Below are positions 9,253 to 18,268 of a stretch of 47,479 nt of DNA, one piece after another. Origin of the DNA: Verrucomicrobiales bacterium (GTDB lineage Bacteria > Verrucomicrobiota > Verrucomicrobiia > Verrucomicrobiales > V1-33). The stretch spans positions 69,817 to 117,295 of the forward strand of contig JAQGPJ010000079.1 in NCBI GenBank assembly GCA_028293125.1, written 5' to 3'. The position numbers and the translations under genes are program-made. The notes beneath the pieces were generated by a model. That model worked only from the letters and a program-made list of their open reading frames with translations. It was not told the DNA's origin and made no database searches. Position 1 is the first letter of the stretch, and each line of letters starts with the position of its first letter.

Positions 9253-9624
9253 GTGGATGAAATTCTCGCCGCGAAGCTGCTGGCGGATCATGGCCGGTAT
9301 CTGAGGCTGGTGGATGCAGCGAATTATTCGCGCATGGATATGTATTTGGGCGGGCCGTGGGTATCCACAGAATGGAGGGTGATGATCCGGCACCTGCTGT
9401 ATGGCGCCGCCTTTCTGGTCATTGGATACTCCTTTGCCGTGAAATTCGCCGGAGTGTCGTGGGTGGGCGGCCTGATCATGACGGTGCTGCGCCTGCACTG
9501 CCGGACGGACGCCCTGGCGCAGCTGCGGGAAGGGTTTCCCAATGGCTGGCCCATGACGGGCGGGAGGAATGCGGTCACGGTTCCCGCAAAGCCGGTGGCG
9601 GATATCAGCACCTTGCCGGGCTGA
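9253..9624 (+). CDS. Small hypothetical protein with one hydrophobic segment
   Basis: This is a 123-residue frame starting at GTG. The frame is open back to a TGA at 9151 but has no better start codon. An N-terminal helical part (DEILAAKLLADHGRYLRLVD) is followed by a hydrophobic stretch near residues 47-76 that could be a membrane helix, and then a polar tail. I do not recognise a family. It has no visible Shine-Dalgarno sequence, and the opposite strand also carries an open frame over the same bases, so it may not be expressed. It stands alone between the methyltransferase gene and ispE. Confidence 0.4.
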   Translation: MDEILAAKLLADHGRYLRLVDAANYSRMDMYLGGPWVSTEWRVMIRHLLYGAAFLVIGYSFAVKFAGVSWVGGLIMTVLRLHCRTDALAQLREGFPNGWPMTGGRNAVTVPAKPVADISTLPG

Positions 9625-9762
9625 GGTTTTGGGCCTACAGGCGGAAAAAGGGAGGGGTCGTTTTCCTGAAGCGTGGCGGATGGCATTGACCACCGCCGCC
9701 GGCGGAGCGGGGCCGCCTGCCTTTATCTTGTCTTATTGCCAACCCCGACACTGCCCGCCCCC

Positions 9763-10668
9763 ATGACCACCTATTCCCTGAACGCCCCCGCGAAGATCAA
9801 TCTGTGGCTGCGCGTGCTGGGGCGGCGGGAGGATGGATTCCATGCGCTGGAGACGCGGCTGGCTCCCCTGACGCTTTGCGACCGGCTGACCCTGCGCGCG
9901 GATGCGGGACTGGCTTCGGGAAACATCGGGTTTGAGTGTGACGATCCCACAGTGCCGGGGGATGAGTCGAATCTGGTGCTGAAGGCGGTGCGGGCGCTGG
10001 AGAAAACCACGGGTCCGCTGCCGGGGATGCGTTTTTCCCTGACCAAGCGGATTCCGCACGGCGCGGGCCTGGGCGGAGGCAGCAGCGATGCCGCGGCGGC
10101 CCTGCGGCTGGTGCGGGCGGCGTTTTGTCCTGAGGTGGAGGAGGCGGTGCTGTTCGATGCCGCCGCCGCCGTGGGATCGGATGTGCCGTTTTTCCTGCTG
10201 GGGGGGATGGCGGACGCCTCAGGCCGGGGGGAAATCGTCACGTCGGTGCCGCCGACGGAGGCGAAGGCGGACCATGGGAGCGTGGCTCCCCTTCCGCGGG
10301 TGCTGCTCATCAAGCTTCCCTTTGGCGTGGCCACGCCGTGGGCTTACAAACAATGGCGGAACTCGCTGGAGGTGCCGGGGCTGCCCTATGCGTCCCAGTC
10401 CACGCCATGGGGGGAACTGCGCAACGATCTGGAGCGCCCGGTGTTTGAGAAATACCCGGTGCTGGGCCTGTTGAAAGCCCGGCTCCTGAACGCGCCCGGT
10501 GTCACGGCGGCCCTCATGTCCGGCAGTGGATCGACTGTTTTCGCTCTGCTGGAGGAGGATGCGGACACTGGGCCCATTCTGCACGCCGTGGAGGATGAGG
10601 CCGGGGAGGAGTATCTGTCTTTTGACACCCGCATCTCCTCCGCTCAGGAGCCGGTGGGCATTTCATGA
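9763..10668 (+). CDS. ispE: 4-diphosphocytidyl-2-C-methyl-D-erythritol kinase
   Basis: This GHMP-family kinase phosphorylates CDP-methylerythritol at the 2-hydroxyl, the fourth enzymatic step of the methylerythritol phosphate route to isoprenoid precursors. The protein has 301 residues, the usual size. The N-terminus has the family signature with APAKINLWLRVLGRREDGFH. The ATP-binding glycine-rich loop PHGAGLGGGSSDAAAAL lies at about residues 98-114, and a C-terminal MSGSGSTVFAL matches the third GHMP motif. The start at 9763 is preferred over the upstream in-frame start at 9673, because the upstream codons do not resemble the family and the mature enzyme begins right before the APAKIN motif. 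No other MEP-pathway gene is in the window. Confidence 0.95.
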   Translation: MTTYSLNAPAKINLWLRVLGRREDGFHALETRLAPLTLCDRLTLRADAGLASGNIGFECDDPTVPGDESNLVLKAVRALEKTTGPLPGMRFSLTKRIPHGAGLGGGSSDAAAALRLVRAAFCPEVEEAVLFDAAAAVGSDVPFFLLGGMADASGRGEIVTSVPPTEAKADHGSVAPLPRVLLIKLPFGVATPWAYKQWRNSLEVPGLPYASQSTPWGELRNDLERPVFEKYPVLGLLKARLLNAPGVTAALMSGSGSTVFALLEEDADTGPILHAVEDEAGEEYLSFDTRISSAQEPVGIS

Positions 10669-10858
10669 TAGTGCCCTGCTTAAAGCGTCGGGTTTTGCCC
10701 GCCCCACAGTGACGACCCCGGCATATTCCACCGTTTTGCGGGGAGGGGCCGCCGGACAAAAAAACCAGCGCTTGCCGCTTCTCCGGCGCGGCGCAAATGC
10801 TGCTGCCCGTTCCGCGGACCAACGGTTCCCACTCGCTTCGATTTTCTTTTCCCCTACT

Positions 10859-12388
10859 ATGATTTCCCGTCTTTTCCGTCCGGCTTTGATTGCGGTTCTG
10901 CTGTCCGGGTTTTCCGGTGCTGCCCTGGCGCAGACAGAGGCGGAGGGCATGTTTGAAAACGTCCGGAGGCTGGCGAAGGAGCGCGCGGCCAAACCCTATG
11001 CGGCCCGCCCCTCCACCCTGGCTCCCTTCTGGGCCGGTCTGACCTACGATGATCACCGCCGGATCACTTTCCGGCCGGGGAAGGGGCTGTGGCAGGGTGA
11101 GCACCGGGGCTATCAGCTGGAGTTTTTTCATCCCGGCTGGGTCTTTCCGAAAACCATCGAGTTCCATGAGACCGCGCCCGACGCCTCCCGCACCATCGAC
11201 TGGAACAGTGATTTTTTTGACTATGGGGAACTGAAAGTGCCGGAGGCCACGCCGCGCCCTGACGGTTATGCCGGCTTCCGCCTTATGGCTCCGGTGGACG
11301 ATCCAGCGTCACTGAGTGAGCTGGCGGTGTTCCTGGGGGCATCCTATTTCCGTGCTCTTGCGCCGGGGCTGGGCATGGGCACCTCCGCGCGCGGTCTGGC
11401 GCTGAATCCCATGCGCCCGCAGGGGGAGGAGTTCCCGGACTTTATTGAGTGGTGGGTGGAGCGTCCCGCGTCCGGAGCCCGCGAAATCCGCGCTTGGGCG
11501 CTGCTGGACAGTCCCAGCGTGTCCGGGGCGTATCAATTCCGCATCCTGCCCGGCCGGGGCACGGTGATGGAGATCGAGACCGAGCTGACCTTCCGGAAGG
11601 ATGTGGAGCTGATCGGCATCGCGCCGTTCTCGTCCATGATGTGGTACAGCGAGTATACCCAGCCCAAGCCCCAGGACTACCGTCCGGAGGTGCATGACGC
11701 CGACGGACTGCTGATCCAGTTCAGCGAGACCGAGGCTGCGTGGCGCCCGCTCGACACCAGCAAAACCGTGCGCCACAGCGTGTTCAGCGCCGGAAAATTT
11801 CTGGGTTTCGGTCTTGCCCAACGGGACCGGAATTTTGCCAGCTATCAGGATATGGAGGCGAATTTCCACAAGCGGCCCAGCGTGTGGGTCCAGCCCGTGG
11901 GCGAGTGGCCGGAGGGCCGCATCAACCTGATCGAAAGCCCCGCCGGCGGCGACGGCAGCGACAACGTGGTCTGCTTTTGGGAGCCTCAAACCCGGCCCAA
12001 ACCGGGCGAGCCGCTGCGGCTGGCCTACCGTCTGGAATGGCTGCCGGAAATCGCCGTGCCCGGCCTCAGCCGTGTGGTCAACAGCCGCCGCAGCCACCAT
12101 GTGTGGCCGGAGGGCGACAGCCGGCCGAATGACGAACTGTTTGTGGTGGACTTCGGACCGGCCCCCAACCCTGCGGATGATGAAACGCGTCCGGAGCTCA
12201 GTGTGGAGATCGATGCCAATGCCAAAATACTGGAGCAGAACCTCCAGCGGAACCTGGACACCGGCGGCTGGCGGGTCACGCTCTCCATCCTGCCCGCTGA
12301 GAAAGCCGTGGCGGTCGAACTGGGCTGCCGCCTTGTGCGGGAGGGCCGCCCCCTCAGCGAGCGCTGGACCGCCCAGTGGAAACCCTGA
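10859..12388 (+). CDS. opgG: Periplasmic glucan biosynthesis protein OpgG/MdoG
   Basis: OpgG is a periplasmic protein needed to make beta-glucans (osmoregulated periplasmic glucans). In E. coli it acts with the membrane glucosyltransferase OpgH. The chosen ATG gives 509 residues, close to the 511 of E. coli MdoG. The first 24 residues form a signal peptide ending Ala-Leu-Ala before Gln. Family landmarks follow: FENVRRLAKERAAKPY, then AFWAGL-type and YDDHRRITFRPGKGLW segments, an FHPGWVFPKTIEFHE stretch, GASYFRALAPGLGMGTSARG and later FWWEPQ-like and W-rich motifs. A longer in-frame start at 10499 overlaps ispE and is rejected. No opgH is adjacent, so its partner must lie elsewhere or be replaced. 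Confidence 0.92.
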   Translation: MISRLFRPALIAVLLSGFSGAALAQTEAEGMFENVRRLAKERAAKPYAARPSTLAPFWAGLTYDDHRRITFRPGKGLWQGEHRGYQLEFFHPGWVFPKTIEFHETAPDASRTIDWNSDFFDYGELKVPEATPRPDGYAGFRLMAPVDDPASLSELAVFLGASYFRALAPGLGMGTSARGLALNPMRPQGEEFPDFIEWWVERPASGAREIRAWALLDSPSVSGAYQFRILPGRGTVMEIETELTFRKDVELIGIAPFSSMMWYSEYTQPKPQDYRPEVHDADGLLIQFSETEAAWRPLDTSKTVRHSVFSAGKFLGFGLAQRDRNFASYQDMEANFHKRPSVWVQPVGEWPEGRINLIESPAGGDGSDNVVCFWEPQTRPKPGEPLRLAYRLEWLPEIAVPGLSRVVNSRRSHHVWPEGDSRPNDELFVVDFGPAPNPADDETRPELSVEIDANAKILEQNLQRNLDTGGWRVTLSILPAEKAVAVELGCRLVREGRPLSERWTAQWKP

Positions 12389-12667
12389 CAGAAACTCGGG
12401 AGGAAGGCACATGGCTGAGCGGTTCTGCCCGGACTATGCCCTATGGAAAGGCTGCGGACCGCCTGACGGAGGCCGAATTACCCTGAGGAAGGCGCGGGAA
12501 TTGTGCGTCCGGAAAAAGGGGCGGGGGAGTTCTGCCTTGTGAACGGCCATGATTTTTCCATTCCCTGATTGACCGGACAGCTTTGGCCGTCCAGGCCGGC
12601 TGAAAGCTATTCTCATGCGGACAGCCGGCAAGGGGGATGGTTTTGCTCGTTTCCCACTTGTCCCGTT

Positions 12668-13786
12668 ATGAAAAAACTGATCCGGCAACTTCCCAGCCTG
12701 TTGAAGGAAACCCTTAAGGAATGGCAGGATGACAATGCCATGCGACTGGCCGCAGCCTTGGCATACTACACTGTTTTTTCACTGGTTCCTCTGATGCTGG
12801 CCTCCATTGCGGTGGCCGGGCTGGTGTTTGGGGAGGAGGCGGCAACTGGTAAAATCTACAGCGAAATGCACAACGTGGCCGGTCCCCAAGTGGCGTCGTC
12901 GGTGCAGGAGATGGTGCAGGCCGCCAATAAACCGGAGAGTGGATTATTGGGTGCTGTGCTGGGTTTTGCGATGGGCCTTTTTGGCGCCTCCGGGGTGTTT
13001 GGGGAACTGATGGGATCGCTCAATCAGATCTGGGGCGTCACCCCCACCGGGGAGGGCGGTATCATGACTTGGATCAAAGGCCGCTTTCTGTCCATCGGCA
13101 TGGTGATGGGCGTCTGCTTCCTGCTGCTGGTCTCGCTGCTGCTGAACACTTTTCTGACCACCGTCACCGATTATGGGCTCCACTGGATGCCAGGGGTCGG
13201 ATTCCTGAGCCAGGCTATCGCCTTCATCCTGTCATTCGGTCTGGTGACGGTGCTGTTTGCAGCCATGTTCAAGTTTCTGCCTAAAACCGCTATTCAATGG
13301 CGGGATGTCTGGGTGGGGGGAGCGGTCACCGCTCTCCTGTTCAGCATCGGAAAATTCGGACTGGAGCAATATTTGGCACGGTCCAATCCCACCTCCGGGT
13401 ATGGAGCCGCCGGAGCTCTGGCGCTGATTCTGGTGTGGGTTTATTACTCCGCGCAGATTTTCTTCTTCGGAGCGGAGTTCACGGAGGTTTATGCCCGCCG
13501 CTTGGGATCACGCACTGCACATGCCGCGCCTTCGGAGGTCAAGGAGCACATCATGTCCGGCGGGGCTCCGGCTCCCGATGCTAAAGCTGTTGCCGCAGGT
13601 GAAATCCCGGAACCGGTCCTGGCCTCCACTTTGGCGGCCCGTCAGCAGCAGGTGCCTGTGCCTGATCCGAAGCCCTCAGCCCTGGGGCAGTTCGCCGCTC
13701 TGGCTGTGGCAGGCTTCCTGACCTACCGAACGGAAAAAAAAGCGAGGAAACTCGAAGAGGAGAGCAGAAGAAGCACGGTGGACTGA
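12668..13786 (+). CDS. YihY/virulence factor BrkB family membrane protein
   Basis: The protein has 372 residues and several hydrophobic helices. It carries the family N-terminus (W-x-D-D-N-A-M-R-L-A-A-A-L-A-Y-Y-T-V-F-S-L-V-P) and the central GASGVFGELMGSLNQIWGV region. YihY/BrkB proteins are inner-membrane proteins of uncertain function. The old name ribonuclease BN for this family is an error in annotation history. The C-terminal tail of about 90 residues is soluble and Pro/Ala-rich, then Lys/Arg/Glu-rich, including a run of eight adenines (about 13734-13741) near the end of the gene. The ATG at 12668 is preferred to the upstream in-frame start because it sits just before the conserved region. 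It is followed by about 200 bp before the Bat operon. Confidence 0.9.
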   Translation: MKKLIRQLPSLLKETLKEWQDDNAMRLAAALAYYTVFSLVPLMLASIAVAGLVFGEEAATGKIYSEMHNVAGPQVASSVQEMVQAANKPESGLLGAVLGFAMGLFGASGVFGELMGSLNQIWGVTPTGEGGIMTWIKGRFLSIGMVMGVCFLLLVSLLLNTFLTTVTDYGLHWMPGVGFLSQAIAFILSFGLVTVLFAAMFKFLPKTAIQWRDVWVGGAVTALLFSIGKFGLEQYLARSNPTSGYGAAGALALILVWVYYSAQIFFFGAEFTEVYARRLGSRTAHAAPSEVKEHIMSGGAPAPDAKAVAAGEIPEPVLASTLAARQQQVPVPDPKPSALGQFAALAVAGFLTYRTEKKARKLEEESRRSTVD

Positions 13787-13993
13787 AAAGTGGATTCACT
13801 GCGGAAAGATCTCCGGCAGACATCTTCGCGGAAAAATGGCAGTTCCGGAGCCGGGCCCCGCCTTGCCGCCCGCCTTACCGTTTTGTAATGCGGGAGTAAT
13901 GCCGGGGACAGGTTGAGGTGTTTGGTTGACTCATAAAAGCAGGGGCACCGGCCACTGCCGGCAGTCCAACCGAAACCCACGTCCCGTTTCCGC

Positions 13994-15127
<1,134 letters not shown>

Positions 15128-15274
15128 GGGGAGGAGGAGGGGGAGGGGTTATTGGTTAATGGTTATTAGGAATGGCTCTTAAAAAACCTCCTCCCGTCCC
15201 ATTTTCAGATTCCCGGCTCCCCGCCCATTAATTAATAACCAATAACTATTAACCCCTCCGCCCCGCCTCCCCCC
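15128..15274. repeat. Inverted heptamer-repeat element filling the moxR-DUF58 gap
   Basis: The left arm holds three perfect tandem heptamers GGTTATT, GGTTAAT, GGTTATT (15147-15167). The right arm holds four heptamers of the same type on the other strand: ATTAATT, AATAACC, AATAACT, ATTAACC (15227-15254). Outside them lie a purine tract (15128-15146) and its near-complementary pyrimidine tract (15255-15274). The arms are about 40-47 bases and imperfect, and the middle is about 60 bases with a run of A (15180-15186). The AT-rich core contrasts with the GC-rich genes. It may be a small mobile or dispersed intergenic element, or an RNA hairpin tuning downstream expression; the sequence alone does not decide. 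The DUF58 start codon follows directly. Confidence 0.8.
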
Positions 15275-16174
15275 ATGACCTCACAGCAGCTCCGCGAGAT
15301 CCTTAAGAAGGTGCGGCAGATTGAGATCCGCACGAACCGTCTGGTCACAGACGCTTTGGCCGGGCAGTATCACAGTGTCTTCAAGGGGCGGGGCATGAAT
15401 TTCGATGCCGTGCGGGAGTATGTGCCCGGGGACGAGGTGCGCACCATTGACTGGAACGTCACGGCGCGGGCGGGGCGGCCGTTTGTGAAGAAGTTTGTCG
15501 AGGAGCGGGAGCTGACTCTGATGCTGATGGTGGATGTCAGCGCCTCCAGCGACTTCGGCTCCGGCCTGCAGAGCAAGCGGGAGCTGGCCGCGGAGATCGC
15601 GGGCGTGCTGGCCTTCTCCGCTGTCCGGAACAGTGACAAGGTGGGGCTGCTGCTCTTCACGGACCAGGTGGAGCTCTACGTTCCCCCACGAAAAGGACGA
15701 CGGCATGTCCTGCGCATCGTGCGGGAGGTGCTGGGCTTCAAGCCGAAACGGAAAGGGACGGATCTGGTCAAAGCCTTGGAATTTGTGAACCGGGTCGTTA
15801 GCCGCCGCTCCATTCTGTTTCTGCTGTCGGATTTTCAAATGGAGGGCGCCGATCAGGAGGCCCTGCGCCGCTCCCTGCGGCAGACCAACCGCCGGCACGA
15901 TCTGGTGGCCATGCCTGTGGCGGATGCCCGCGAGCGCGTGCTGCCGGACCTCGGTATCATCGCCATTGAGGATGCGGAGACCGGGGAGCTCATCGAGCTC
16001 GACACCCGCAGCGCCGCCGTGCGCCAGCGCTTTGAACAGCTGGCCGCCGACCGCGCCAAGTCGCTGCGCCGCCTCTTCAGCGCCGAGGCCGTCGATTCCC
16101 TGCCGGTGGAAACTGACCAGGCCTATGTGGCCCCGCTGATGGCCTTCTTTCAAAACCGCGCCCGTCACCGCTGA
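15275..16174 (+). CDS. DUF58 (VWA-like) protein of the Bat operon
   Basis: The protein has 299 residues and no signal peptide. The DUF58 hallmark YVPGDEVRTIDWNVTARAGR lies near residues 49-68. It is followed by a VWA-like strand with a D-x-S-x-S metal-site pattern (VDVSASS). DUF58 proteins are partners of MoxR ATPases and resemble the VWA fold. The stop codon overlaps the start of the next gene by one base (TGATG), a sign of translational coupling. The gene is second in the moxR-Bat series. Confidence 0.93.
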   Translation: MTSQQLREILKKVRQIEIRTNRLVTDALAGQYHSVFKGRGMNFDAVREYVPGDEVRTIDWNVTARAGRPFVKKFVEERELTLMLMVDVSASSDFGSGLQSKRELAAEIAGVLAFSAVRNSDKVGLLLFTDQVELYVPPRKGRRHVLRIVREVLGFKPKRKGTDLVKALEFVNRVVSRRSILFLLSDFQMEGADQEALRRSLRQTNRRHDLVAMPVADARERVLPDLGIIAIEDAETGELIELDTRSAAVRQRFEQLAADRAKSLRRLFSAEAVDSLPVETDQAYVAPLMAFFQNRARHR

Positions 16175-17172
16175 TGAAACCCAACACCCCCAGCCTCCAC
16201 AACCCGGCCCGCCTCGCCATGGCGGCGGTCCTCGCCATCGGGTTCAGCGCACCCACGCTTCATGGTCAGGAGCCGGGCCCGGCACCTTCCCCTGCTCCGG
16301 TTGCTCCCTCCGCTCCCGCTTCAGCGGAGAGTCCCGTTCCTGACTCCGCCATTCCATCCCCGTCTTCAGAGCCAGTTCCTGCAGTTTCCACGGAAGCTCC
16401 CCTGCCGCTTTCCGAACCGGCGGCGGTGGAGCCTGGACCCGGTCCTTCCCTTCCGCAGCCCTTGCCGGGGCCTTCCATTCAGCCCCCTCCGCCGGGCCCG
16501 CTCTCCCTCCCGCCTCCCTCCCGGTCCGCGCCTCCTGTGCCGCGGTCGCGGGTGCAGCTGCAGGCACCGCCTTCTGTTCCCACTCCCGTACCGCTTCCCG
16601 CACCGGCCGGGAATGGTGACGCGCTTTCCGATGAGGACATCCTGGATATCCGGGGGCCGATCCACATTGAACCACCGTTTCCATGGATTCCATGGACTGC
16701 CGGTGCCGCCGGGGCGGTCCTCGCGGCGTTTCTGCTTTGGAAATGGCTCGGGCGTCCCCGCGGTTCCGTGCCACCCTGGAGACTGGCGCTTGAAAAGCTG
16801 GCCGCCAGCCGGGCGCTGATGGACAGCAGCAATGCCCAGCCCTTCTCCCATGCGGTGTCGGAGATCGTCCGCTCCTTCATCGAGCAGTCCTTTCCAGTGC
16901 GCGCCGCCCACCGCACCACCAGCGAGTTTCTGCACGATCTGGTGAAGCTGCCCAACAGTCCTTTGGCGGCCCACCGCGCCACGCTGGCGGAGTTTCTGGA
17001 ATACTGCGATTTAACCAAATTTGCCCGCTGGTCCCTGACGCTTCCGGAGATGGAGGCCATGCTGTCCAAGGCTCAAAGCTTTATCTCCAGCACCGGCCAG
17101 GCCGCCGCCGCTGTCCCGCCGGAGCAGTCCGCCCCCAAACCGGCCACCGTCCCGGAGGCCCGCCGGGCCTGA
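16174..17172 (+). CDS. DUF4381-like membrane protein with a long Pro-rich periplasmic region
   Basis: The protein has 332 residues. The N-terminus is a signal-like segment ending Thr-Leu-His-Gly-Gln. It is followed by about 120 residues that are extremely rich in Pro, Ser, Ala and Val, then a single membrane helix near residues 170-190. The cytoplasmic C-terminal part has the pattern seen in DUF4381 proteins of Bat operons: repeated Ala/Leu helices, an IVRSFIEQSFPVRAAHRTTSEFL segment and a CDLTKFARWSLT motif. The position between DUF58 and BatA fits that family. The Pro-rich region is probably an extended spacer. It starts inside the stop codon of the upstream gene. Confidence 0.75.
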   Translation: MKPNTPSLHNPARLAMAAVLAIGFSAPTLHGQEPGPAPSPAPVAPSAPASAESPVPDSAIPSPSSEPVPAVSTEAPLPLSEPAAVEPGPGPSLPQPLPGPSIQPPPPGPLSLPPPSRSAPPVPRSRVQLQAPPSVPTPVPLPAPAGNGDALSDEDILDIRGPIHIEPPFPWIPWTAGAAGAVLAAFLLWKWLGRPRGSVPPWRLALEKLAASRALMDSSNAQPFSHAVSEIVRSFIEQSFPVRAAHRTTSEFLHDLVKLPNSPLAAHRATLAEFLEYCDLTKFARWSLTLPEMEAMLSKAQSFISSTGQAAAAVPPEQSAPKPATVPEARRA

Positions 17173-17210
17173 CAGGCTTCCGCCTTTTCATCCTTTACCC
17201 CCCTGCTGTC

Positions 17211-18209
17211 ATGATCCGCTTTCTCCACCCCGCTTTCCTTTGGCTGCTGGCCCTGCTGCCACTGCTGGCCCTGCTGCGCGGCCGGCGCGGGCCGGTGGCC
17301 GCCGTGAAGTTCTCCAGCGCCGGCATCGTCCGCCAGCTGGCGTGTGAAACCCAAAGCCGTCCCGGTCAATGGATGGGCATCCTGCCGCTGCTGGCCATGG
17401 CGCTGATGATCACCGCCCTCGCCAGGCCGCAGCTGGGCCGCGCCGGCAAACCTATGGAGGCCAGTGGCATCGATATGGTGCTCGCTCTGGACTGCTCAGG
17501 CTCCATGGAGGCTCTGGACTTCAAGCTGGATGGCCAGCCCGCCAACCGCATCGACATCGTGAAATCCGTGGTGTCGAAGTTCATTGAAGCCCGGACCAAT
17601 GACCGCATGGGCATGGTGGGCTTCGCCGGCGCGCCCTATCTGGTCAGTCCGCTGACCCTGGACCACGACTGGCTGCAGCGGAACCTGGACCGCGTGAAAA
17701 TCGGTTCCGTGGAGGACGGCACCGCTATCGGCTCCGCGCTGGCCGCCAGCGTCAACCGTCTGCGGGACCAGACGGGCAAGTCAAAGGTGGTCATTCTTCT
17801 CACCGACGGTCAGAACAACGCCGGCAAGATCCTGCCGGAAACCGCCGCCCAAGCGGCCAAGGCGCTGGGCGTGAAGGTTTACACCATCGGGGTCGGGGTG
17901 CGGGGCGAGGCTCCCATGCCGGTCACCGACGCCTTTGGCAACCGACGCTTAGCGAGGGTGAAGGTGGATGTGGACGAGGACACGCTCAAAAAAGTGGCGG
18001 AGGAGACCGGCGGCTCCTTTTTCCGCGCCACGGACACGGAATCCCTTCAGAAAATCTATGCTGAAATCGACCGCATGGAGAAAACCACTTACTCCTTCAC
18101 CCTGTTCGAGAGCACCAACGAGCTGTTCCCTTGGGCGGCGGTGCCGGCCTTGGCCCTTCTGGGGCTGAGCACCGGTCTCAGCCAGACACGGTTTCGCCGG
18201 CTTCCCTGA
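17211..18209 (+). CDS. batA: BatA-type VWA-domain membrane protein
   Basis: The protein has 332 residues. An N-terminal hydrophobic helix with the FLHPAFLWLLALLPLLALL pattern is typical of BatA. A second helix lies near residue 65, and then a VWA domain whose metal-ion-dependent adhesion site is intact: D94-C-S96-G-S98. A threonine site (VILLTDGQNNAG) sits further on, and a C-terminal membrane helix closes the protein. Bat (Bacteroides aerotolerance) proteins are linked to oxidative or envelope stress tolerance in Bacteroides and spirochaetes; their exact mechanism is not settled. It is followed by the BatB-BatC fusion about 60 bp downstream. Confidence 0.9.
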   Translation: MIRFLHPAFLWLLALLPLLALLRGRRGPVAAVKFSSAGIVRQLACETQSRPGQWMGILPLLAMALMITALARPQLGRAGKPMEASGIDMVLALDCSGSMEALDFKLDGQPANRIDIVKSVVSKFIEARTNDRMGMVGFAGAPYLVSPLTLDHDWLQRNLDRVKIGSVEDGTAIGSALAASVNRLRDQTGKSKVVILLTDGQNNAGKILPETAAQAAKALGVKVYTIGVGVRGEAPMPVTDAFGNRRLARVKVDVDEDTLKKVAEETGGSFFRATDTESLQKIYAEIDRMEKTTYSFTLFESTNELFPWAAVPALALLGLSTGLSQTRFRRLP

Positions 18210-18268
18210 CATTTGCTCAGAACCCCGCCGATGCGGCTGCTCCTTTCATTTCAACTTTTTCCTGACGT

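Noticed and set aside
12389-12667. Possible small gene between opgG and the BrkB gene
   Set aside because: The only frames are shadow extensions of neighbouring genes with no ribosome site or domain.
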